NCBI GenBank assembly: GCA_029880425.1
Contig: JAOUOK010000076.1
Span: 1-7,338 of the forward strand
Length of the DNA stretch: 7,338 nt
From: Gammaproteobacteria bacterium
Lineage (GTDB): Bacteria > Pseudomonadota > Gammaproteobacteria > UBA6429 > Thiohalophilaceae
Direction: 5' to 3'
The notes beneath the pieces were generated by a model. The model saw only the letters and a program-made list of their open reading frames with translations. It was not told where the DNA came from and did no database searches. Of the stretch, positions 1-7,100 are shown in pieces. The stretch's first letter is position 1. Each line of letters opens with the position of its first letter. Position numbers and translations under genes: made by a program.

Positions 1-1105
1 CACCACCGAGGCTCATCGTTTCAGTTGAGCCAATACGGTGATGTAAAAAACCAATAATAAGAAAAATTCCGCCGGAGATGATGGTAAAGTTTAACAACTG
101 GTAGACAGCACCCTGTATCCCCTGAATATTAAAAGATGCAATACCTAAAATAACCAGTCCGAGATGGCTGATACTTGAATATGCAAGCATGCGGCGTAAA
201 TTGCTCTGATTTATGGCAATGATAGCGCCATATAAAATACCAACAACACCCAGCCCCGCCAGTAGCCAATGGAAATTTACCGCTGCTTCAGGTGCCAGTG
301 GAATCATAAAACGAATGAAACCATAAACACCCAGCTTCAGCCCGGTAATAATTGCAGCAATACCTATTGGTCCTTCCATCACAATGGTAGGTAGCCAGGT
401 ATGAAATGGGAAAATGGGTGCTTTCGATCCAAAACCAAGTAATAGTAATATAAAGATAAGACCCTGGACATCACCTGGAACAGGTATGCTGAGCAAGTGC
501 AGGTAATCAAAACTCAGTTGTCCAACAGGACTGGCCTTTGCGGCATTAAAGGCTAATAACAGAAAGCCAAAAATTAATGGCACACCACCTGCCAGCATAA
601 ACAAGGTATATTTAACGGCCGCATAGCGACGATTTGGACCTATCCCCCAGAGGCTGACCAGAAAATAAATGGGGATCAGGGTCATTTCCCAGAAAAAGAA
701 AAACAACATGGTATCAAGTGCTGAAAAAATGCCGAGTATGGCGCTGAGTAAAACAAGCAACAGACTATAATAAAGTCGTGGCATGGCATTCATGCTGGTC
801 CATGAGCTGATAATAACCGCAATAAAGAGTAATGCTGTCATCGGTAAGAAAAGTATCGAGATACCATCTATGCCAAGCGAATAATGAATATTTAAACTGG
901 GAATCCAGGTCATTTTTACCACGAACTGAAAACCACCATCATCCATATTAAAAGCTGATAACAGTATCAAAGACAGGGCCAGGCTAAACAGGCTGGTGAA
1001 CAAGGCAATTAAACGTGTTAAGGCAAGACTGTTACTGGCCCATAGCAATATAGCCCCGACGATGGGACTGAATACCAGCAATGTTAAGATGTCGATTTTT
1101 TGCAT
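1..1105 (-). CDS. NuoM-like antiporter-family membrane subunit with intact Glu/Lys channel residues (3' end cut by window edge)
   Basis: The ATG at 1105-1103 opens a frame that runs without a stop to the left edge: 368 complete codons plus one base. The N-terminus reads MQKIDILTLLVFSPIVGA. About 11 membrane helices are visible (roughly 5-24, 29-52, 76-101, 108-127, 129-153, 165-186, 212-235, 246-268, 278-299, 308-326, 332-354). It is much closer to canonical NuoM than its neighbour. It keeps E140 in FFFFWEMTLIPIYFL (688-686; NuoM Glu144 position), K228 in GSKAPIFPFHTWLP (424-422; Lys234), K257 in GLKLGVYGFIRF (337-335; Lys265) and H314 in SSISHLG. The usual MLNHG-type His is F340, as in the neighbouring paralogue. 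In canonical NuoM about 130 more residues would follow. An in-frame TTG at 1120 is possible, but the ATG is better placed behind a weak GGAA. The intact channel residues make this the best candidate for the ion-conducting module of the cluster. Confidence 0.9.
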   Translation of the reverse strand, partial: MQKIDILTLLVFSPIVGAILLWASNSLALTRLIALFTSLFSLALSLILLSAFNMDDGGFQFVVKMTWIPSLNIHYSLGIDGISILFLPMTALLFIAVIISSWTSMNAMPRLYYSLLLVLLSAILGIFSALDTMLFFFFWEMTLIPIYFLVSLWGIGPNRRYAAVKYTLFMLAGGVPLIFGFLLLAFNAAKASPVGQLSFDYLHLLSIPVPGDVQGLIFILLLLGFGSKAPIFPFHTWLPTIVMEGPIGIAAIITGLKLGVYGFIRFMIPLAPEAAVNFHWLLAGLGVVGILYGAIIAINQSNLRRMLAYSSISHLGLVILGIASFNIQGIQGAVYQLLNFTIISGGIFLIIGFLHHRIGSTETMSLGG

Positions 1106-1140
1106 TAATTCATTTTCCAAAATTCATCATCATGATTCAT
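1105..1140 (-). other. Possible 11-codon micro-ORF filling the gap between the two NuoM-like genes
   Basis: The only intergenic space in the window (1106-1144) contains an ATG at 1140-1138, four bases after the preceding TAA. It opens the frame MNHDDEFWKMN and ends with a TAA at 1107-1105 whose last base is the A of the next ATG. This repeats the TAATG arrangement found at 2665. No good Shine-Dalgarno precedes it. It may be a re-initiation relay for coupled translation, or chance in a short AT-rich gap. No function is claimed for the peptide. Confidence 0.2.
1113..1118 (-). promoter_or_regulatory. Weak Shine-Dalgarno for the second NuoM-like gene
   Basis: On the coding strand GGAAAA precedes the ATG at 1105 by 7 nt (9 nt counted from GGAA). 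It is the only purine-rich stretch in the 39-nt gap that could serve this start. The gap contains no hairpin or T-run that would suggest a terminator, so the gene is probably read through from upstream. Confidence 0.4.
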
Positions 1141-1144
1141 CAGC

Positions 1145-2665
1145 TTACTGTTCCAGTTGCGAATAAATATTATCGAGACTCAGTAAAGAGTGCTCGATGA
1201 GATCAAGCCACGGTTCAGAATAAAATCCAATGCCAAGCAGGAGAAACACTATCACCAGGGCCAATATTTTTTCTTCAAAAGAGGCAACGTTAATTTTTGT
1301 TTTAATGATGCTGGGAGCCTGCGACGAAGCCAGGAATGCGCGTTGAAAAGCCCACAACAAAAAGCCCGCAGCAATCACGTTACCGACAGCTGCGGCAACG
1401 GTAAAAATAGCACCAAAGCGATGAATAGATGCTTCCAGAACCAGGTGCACTGAATCAAAGCCGGGTGTTCCTGGCATGCCAATAATGGACAAACCGGCAA
1501 CGAAAAAGGTAATTCCAAATAATGGTAACAGGTCAAACAAGCCGCCCAGTTTATCCAGCAGCATGGTACGGGTTCGCCAGTAAATAAAACCCGTGATAAA
1601 TAACAGTGCGGTAATGGCCAGTCCAAAATTGACTGCCAACATAATGCCGCCCATAAAGGCCTCATGATTAAGACTGAACAACCCGATAATCAGGATGCTG
1701 GTATGTGAGACCACGGCAAAGGCCAGTAAGCGGCGCAGATTTACCTGCATTAAAGCCAGTAGCGCGGCATAAAAAATGCCGATGACAGCAAAGGCAACGA
1801 CAAACTCATGCCAGCGCAACACTGCCTCAGGTAGCAGTGGAAGTACAAATCGTATTAGTCCATAGATACCGGTTTTAACACCGAGTAAAAATACCGGCGC
1901 AATAGCCACTTGTCCGTGTTCCGCAACAAGGGGTAACCAGCCATGTAAAGGAAATAGCGGTATACGAATCGCCATACCATAAAATAACAGGAAAAAAATC
2001 AAAGACTGGATATAAATACTGATTGGAGATTGGTTTAGCTGGGTCAAATCAAAACTCCAATTACCGGTAACATCTGAATGATTCCAGCCGAGCATTAACA
2101 CACCTGCAAATAGCAAGAACAAGCCCATACTCATAAACGTGATATAACGGGATAAAGCCACATCTGTTTCATGTGATGTTGCCCAGTTCCATATAATATA
2201 ACCGGTGATAAATAAATGAACAGCAGAAGCAAAAACAAACCACATCATGTCCAGGCTGACAAACTGACTCATTAATGCTGCTTCAATGACAAAACTCAGC
2301 GCCAGAAATTGTTTGCGATTTGCCAACGGTATGAGGTAACTGTAAAACAGGATCATCAGGCTGAGTAAGGCGGTGAGTAAAATAAATAATACGCTGATCC
2401 CGTCTACTGCAGCATGATACTGAAGCGGCATAATAAATGTGAATTGTTCTGCAAACTGAAATGCTGAATTATGTGCGTCGTACTGAAGATACAAATATAT
2501 TGCCAGTCCCAGCTCTATGATGCCCGCGAACATAGATAGCAGAAACAGCTTTTTGCCATCAGCCATAGTAAAAAAGAGAAGCGCGATGAATAGTGGGAAA
2601 AATTGCAGGCTAGCCAGAATAGGGAAGCTGGACTGCACACTCCAGTGTAGTTCGCTGATAACCAT
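1145..2665 (-). CDS. NuoM-like antiporter-family membrane subunit with degenerate ion-channel residues
   Basis: Full-length NuoM-type protein of 506 aa, close to the roughly 500 aa usual for NuoM, with about 14 predicted membrane helices (roughly 13-35, 38-60, 84-110, 117-136, 138-161, 173-193, 214-240, 252-274, 286-306, 312-331, 337-361, 377-397, 414-440, 465-482). The fold is recognisable from HAAVDGISVLFI, RIPLFPLHGWLP, GVKTGIYGLIRF, NLRRLLAFAVVSH and GMPGTPGF. Several residues that carry protons in NuoM are changed: the TM5 Glu is A148 (2224-2222), the TM7 Lys is R234 (1966-1964), the HG-motif His is F347, and the TM12 Glu is V406, with an acidic E411 five residues on. K264 (TM8) and H321 remain. 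It begins on the last base of the preceding stop (TAATG), so it is translationally coupled to the DabB-like gene. It is a paralogue of the next gene. I infer a structural or modulatory subunit rather than an independent pump; its function is not established. Confidence 0.88.
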   Translation of the reverse strand: MVISELHWSVQSSFPILASLQFFPLFIALLFFTMADGKKLFLLSMFAGIIELGLAIYLYLQYDAHNSAFQFAEQFTFIMPLQYHAAVDGISVLFILLTALLSLMILFYSYLIPLANRKQFLALSFVIEAALMSQFVSLDMMWFVFASAVHLFITGYIIWNWATSHETDVALSRYITFMSMGLFLLFAGVLMLGWNHSDVTGNWSFDLTQLNQSPISIYIQSLIFFLLFYGMAIRIPLFPLHGWLPLVAEHGQVAIAPVFLLGVKTGIYGLIRFVLPLLPEAVLRWHEFVVAFAVIGIFYAALLALMQVNLRRLLAFAVVSHTSILIIGLFSLNHEAFMGGIMLAVNFGLAITALLFITGFIYWRTRTMLLDKLGGLFDLLPLFGITFFVAGLSIIGMPGTPGFDSVHLVLEASIHRFGAIFTVAAAVGNVIAAGFLLWAFQRAFLASSQAPSIIKTKINVASFEEKILALVIVFLLLGIGFYSEPWLDLIEHSLLSLDNIYSQLEQ

Positions 2666-4197
2666 TATAAGATCACCATAAATGTCGCCAGAATTAAAAT
2701 CACCAGGTAGCGTGGTTTACTCAGCAACACTTCAATTTTTAAAACATAAGATCCCAGGTGCTGAATGACATTACTCATTCCTTTGTCACCACCATGTAGC
2801 ACCAGGTGCTCTTCAAACCAGCCCAGTATGTTCGCCAGCCATTCCATCAGTCCGCCGGCAATACCACGACCTTTACCGATTGTATTTTCTGATTCAAGCT
2901 GATCAAGAGATGATAAAGAACTGGCTTGTCCCGGTAGCCCAACAATTTTATGCATCACTTTTTCATCAAAGCTGCGAACTTCACGTGACAGATTTCGAAG
3001 TGGATTAACCAGTACCCAGTTGCTTAAGCTGTCTAACCAGAAACGCTGTAAACTGGCCGTATGTAACCAGTTCCATTTATGCAGTAACTTCACCGTGCGC
3101 GTTGGACGTAACATCATGTGCATCAGTGATGGTGCATGTAAAAACTGGTAAGCACGCCAGACAGCATGTAACACAAGGTATACAGCAGCCCAGTCAAACA
3201 AACCCATTCCGCAAAGAATGAGCATGATGCCAAGTTGTGAGATAACTGAAAATATCAGCGTGCTTTTTATATCGGTTTGTACCAGCCCGCTTAAAAAACC
3301 ATAGATAAAAGTTAACAAGCCGATAAGTATGAGTAGTGGCAGCAATACACCATCCATCATGAACAATGGCTGCAAACGAATAATTAAATAAAGTCCGGCA
3401 TGAACCATCAACGATCCATAGAACACGGCACTTGATGGTGTCGGACCTTCGAGTGCTTTAGTGATCCATACTGAAAAAGGAAATAGTGCTGATTTAACCA
3501 TAGCCGCAAGCAAAAATCCGCCGGCAATCAGGCCAATGTGCAGGCTGGAAAGATCATTTTTGTGCAATAGAATATCAGGCCATTCAACACCGCCTAGCCA
3601 GATAAAAGATAATGCAATGGCCAGGATAAAACCGCCATCACCAATACGGTTAGTAATAAAGGCCTGGTTAGCATTCGTGGTTGCCGTAGTTCTATCAGGC
3701 GTATAAGCAATCAGTAAATAGGAACTGACGGCAGCCAGTTTCCAGCCCACCAGCATTAACACTGCATTACCTGCCAGCGTAATCAAAATCATTGAGCTGT
3801 TAAAAATACACAAGGTAATAAAAAAACGTTGATAGCCCGCTTCGCGGTGCAGGTAATTAACTGAGAACTTGATGACCAGTAATGAAATCAGGGCCATCAA
3901 TGTCGTCATTACCAGGCCAAGAGTATCTGCTGTGAAACTTATAAAGACCTGGTAATCACCACTTTGCATCCATGAACCTGATTTAACCTGGCCGGGCGTT
4001 CCATTGAGTAGTGCGTATCCGTCCAGCAGCAAAAGCAGTAACAATGAAACCGATGATGTAATAATGGCTGTGCGTGATGTCTGCACTTCGCCGCTTTCAC
4101 CACGATTAAATTTAAACAGGTAGCCTAAAGCAATCCAACTAGCACCCAGTAAAGGTAGTAATGGAATCAGCCAGATAAAAGAAATCAGCTTATGCAT
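2665..4197 (-). CDS. dabB: DabB-like membrane subunit, NuoL/complex I antiporter-like family, shortened C-terminal core
   Basis: Integral membrane partner of DabA, 510 aa, expected to couple cation flow to CO2 hydration. About 11 membrane helices lie between residues 5 and 355. Family blocks are GWKLAAVSSYLLIAY (TM5), NRIGDGGF with D187, MVKSALFPF with K235 (TM7), EGPTPSSAVFYGSLMVHAG (TM8), VQTDIKSTLIFSVISQLG (TM9/10) and LHAVWRAYQFL with H344 and R348. Two oddities: K153 (3741-3739) sits where NuoL has the essential TM5 Glu144, and after about residue 356 the last core helices are missing. A mostly polar region of about 130 residues follows, with a WFEEHLVLHGG block at 460-470, and a final helix at about 495-510 ends the protein. 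The ATG at 4197 is chosen for its strong Shine-Dalgarno; the gene overlaps dabA by 8 nt, implying translational coupling. The position next to DabA and the lack of other complex I subunits argue against a respiratory NuoL. The dabB name is by position and family; the transported ion is not known. Confidence 0.88.
   Translation of the reverse strand: MHKLISFIWLIPLLPLLGASWIALGYLFKFNRGESGEVQTSRTAIITSSVSLLLLLLLDGYALLNGTPGQVKSGSWMQSGDYQVFISFTADTLGLVMTTLMALISLLVIKFSVNYLHREAGYQRFFITLCIFNSSMILITLAGNAVLMLVGWKLAAVSSYLLIAYTPDRTTATTNANQAFITNRIGDGGFILAIALSFIWLGGVEWPDILLHKNDLSSLHIGLIAGGFLLAAMVKSALFPFSVWITKALEGPTPSSAVFYGSLMVHAGLYLIIRLQPLFMMDGVLLPLLILIGLLTFIYGFLSGLVQTDIKSTLIFSVISQLGIMLILCGMGLFDWAAVYLVLHAVWRAYQFLHAPSLMHMMLRPTRTVKLLHKWNWLHTASLQRFWLDSLSNWVLVNPLRNLSREVRSFDEKVMHKIVGLPGQASSLSSLDQLESENTIGKGRGIAGGLMEWLANILGWFEEHLVLHGGDKGMSNVIQHLGSYVLKIEVLLSKPRYLVILILATFMVIL
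2672..2677 (-). promoter_or_regulatory. Weak Shine-Dalgarno for the first NuoM-like gene
   Basis: On the coding strand GGTGAT lies 6 nt before the ATG at 2665 and within the last codons of the DabB-like gene. The match is only partial. The TAATG stop/start overlap suggests that initiation here depends largely on ribosomes finishing the DabB-like gene. Confidence 0.5.
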
Positions 4198-7100
4198 AAC
4201 CAGCCTCCTGATTTGGCTGGGTGTCCATATTATCTGAGGGTTGTTTGATCAGCGCCGGGCTCAGTGGTAAATGCTTACCGTCGTACCAATCGGTGGAATT
4301 ATTAACAAGTGGAAGCTCGCTCTGTTGACCTTCCCAGGGTACAAACCCTTTGTCTGGAATAAAAACATGAATCTGTGCTGAGTCAGGATCTTTGGCACTT
4401 AGCAATAACCAGCCTTTTCCTACCAACTCTTGTAGCGCTGGTTGACGTAGGTAAATTTTTGTCAGTACATCAATTTTAGCTTCGACTAGAACTTGCAGAC
4501 GCATGGCTTCATGAATTTCTATCATTTGTTTGGGCAACCCGGTTCGCAGATCGGAAGAGGTGCCATCCATTACCGCAAACAGCCCGCTAACATTATGGGT
4601 AACTTTAGAGCCACTACCATACTGTTCGTTGTTTACAGTAGAAAAATAATATTCCAGGTTAATGCCCGCACCAACCGGTCCAGCGGCTAATAAAATCGCC
4701 TCTATAATATGACCTTCATCATCATCCTGACTGGGATCATAGGAAATCATGAAAACACGGCGATCAAAAAATGCCCCTTGACTGATCGCGCGCCGGCCAA
4801 TAAAGGCGGCGGCATTTGTTGCATGCCCCAGTTCAGGCCGGGCCTGTGAAATATCATAAGAACGCCCGACAATATGTTTCAGTGCCTGGTTAAGTTTAGG
4901 TTTTTTTGGGGCGGACTTAAGTCGGCGACAACGTTCATGTGCTGATTTTTTAGTGACAAAATCTATTTCTTTGCGCAGCTTTTCAAAAGCAGGTTGTTGA
5001 CTTTGAGGGATCTTATCCAGGTCATACCAGGTAATCCGTTCATCTGCAGTATTATGTTCTGCACCAAGGAACCAGGTGTCTTGTGGAATCTTATAACCAC
5101 GCTGAGCTAAGAGGGCTCTTACTTCTGGCCGATTTGCAATTGCTGCAAAAATCCGTGCATTAGGTCCACCATGGCGACCCGAGCAGGCGCCACAATCATA
5201 TGCCGCGAGATGTGGGTTATTGATACTGTAGGAACCATGTCCCATCATCACCACCAGCGGAGCTAGTTGTTTATTTAGCCCGACTGTTTTCAGAAAGCCC
5301 AGTACCCGATCAGCTTGTTCAGTATCGGTAAAACCAAACTGGTTATCTGCCGGGGTTGCATTGGCTTTGGCCTCAGTGGCAGTCACTTCAACATGAGTGG
5401 GTAGTGAAATATCAAATCGCCGACGCAGCTTTTCACCAAGCACATGCATAGCGCGAAAACTAAATGTTTTTCCAAGCAAGGCCAGTAAACTAAAGGGCGC
5501 ACTCAAGGTAATTAAAATGGGTGACAATAAACTACGCACGGTTTCCTGTTGTACCAGGTATTGCAATTTCAAGCGTAGGCTACGGCGCTTTTGATGTTTC
5601 GGCAGTTGTTCCTGGTGACTATCATCGACTACTTCACAAAGAGTATGAACAGGCTCAACGACGACAGGGCATAAGGGGGTGGTCTCGCTATCATCCTGGC
5701 CTTTCCAGTTAATGGGCACCCCAAAGAAACCTGCTGCTCCGAGTGTTTCTATCATTGGGTTGTGTTCTTCCAGGTGTCGCCGAAAAGATTCTTCACGATC
5801 ATCCATGCAAAAAGTAACTTGTGCTTCAGGCCTGCCATCACCATTTTTCCAGCGGCCTCGATTTTCATTCGCCACCACGGCATTGAATAATGCCTCACGG
5901 TAATTACGCTCATAAGCCTGTAGCCAGATAAAGCCGGTCGTTTCATTATCCAGTGCAGCAAGGCAATCAAATATTTGCTTTATTGCTGAGTCTTCAAGTT
6001 CTACGATATCAGTCGCACAAAGTCCCAGGTGTTGTGCCAGTCGGAACAATGGCCAGGCATGCGTAAAGACAGAGTAATTTTTCACCTGGTCTGACATGGG
6101 TGTATTACGCCATGCCATAATCATGTCTGCCAGCTGTTTCCAGGGAAAGTAATGTTCATGATCCAGTAATGAACGCTCAACTTGCCGTTGCGCCAGTGTC
6201 ATCAAGTATTCTGGCAAGTGATCATTGAACAGGACATAACGTACAAAAAACTCTGAATGACGTCGCCGGAAATACCAGCGTAAGATATCGAGGTTGGCTT
6301 CTATTTGCCACTGCTGACGACACAGACGCTGTGCGTATAATCGTTCCAGTACTAGCCTGACGGCCAGGTAATCCAGCATTTCAACCGGCTGAGCCTGGTT
6401 CTTATAACCAGGGTGCAAATGACGCCAGAGAAACATGCCTGACCAGCCGGGAATTTCCAACGCAAGTCTTTGCAAATAATTCACCCAGTGAGTTTCAGGA
6501 ATACCAAGCTGATTAAGCAGCATGATAATGGTATCCATAGCATCATCTGGCAGACTTTCTATGCTGTCTTGCCAGTCGGGTATTTGTTCAAATACATGCA
6601 TTAGATCATGCTGTGCACTGTTACGCCATACTCGATAAAATCCTTGATCCCGATTCTTCTGATGCCAGCCAGACAAACCCTGATCAAGATAACTGGCCAG
6701 GTGTTGTTGCAGCATCGGGCGAATCTCATCGAGAATGTCTTTACCGGTGATGGAATAAAGAAAGCCGCGCAGGCTAGTGTCATGACCCACTTTACGAAAT
6801 AACTGGCCGAGAAGATTTTTTGCATCTTTAATGACCTGGCGATGGAGCATAGAAATATTGGAAATATCTGGCACATCATCAGGTGTAACATCGCGTAACA
6901 TGCTTTCTGCAGCTTCCGGATCAAGATCCATCAGTTCTTCTGGGTGCAACTGATAATTTTCTAAATTAAGTGTTTGCAGGCAAGCAGACCAAAGTTTATT
7001 GATTGCCTGTGCTTCTGTTTTTTCATCATGAAGCATTGCAGATTTTAATAGCTTGGTGCGGCTCTCTTCACTTACATCTTGCTGAAACTGGTTAAGCTGA

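Noticed and set aside
1106..1144. Terminator or promoter in the only intergenic gap
   Set aside because: The gap is 39 nt, with no stable hairpin, T-run or -35/-10 pair that I could support.
1105..1147. Frameshift joining the two NuoM-like genes into one
   Set aside because: Each has its own complete N-terminal helix set, and the first is full length; they are paralogues in tandem, not fragments of one gene.
1190..1453. Open frame on the + strand
   Set aside because: It lies entirely antisense to the first NuoM-like gene, has no family features and reads as a low-complexity polar peptide; it is a shadow of the real gene.
3461..3706. Open frame on the + strand inside the DabB-like gene
   Set aside because: Antisense to a conserved membrane-protein core, with no recognisable motif; a coding shadow.
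1145..4197. Respiratory complex I (nuoL-nuoM-nuoN) operon
   Set aside because: The neighbour is DabA, the subunits carry changes incompatible with ordinary NuoL/NuoM, and no nuoK, nuoJ or peripheral-arm subunit is present. The third membrane gene is NuoM-like, not NuoN-like.
1..4197. Mrp/Mnh Na+/H+ antiporter cluster
   Set aside because: Mrp operons have small subunits (MrpC, E, F, G) between or after the large ones and a much longer MrpA; none of these is seen, and DabA is not part of Mrp.
5397..5903. Three overlapping + strand open frames (5397-5594, 5521-5712, 5679-5903)
   Set aside because: All are antisense to the conserved DUF2309 core with the zinc-site Cys/Asp, and none has a plausible ribosome-binding site or known motif.
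6601..6924. Minus-strand open frame of 107 codons within dabA
   Set aside because: Out of frame with dabA, which is clearly the conserved protein here; its Cys- and Met-rich sequence is typical of a shifted frame.
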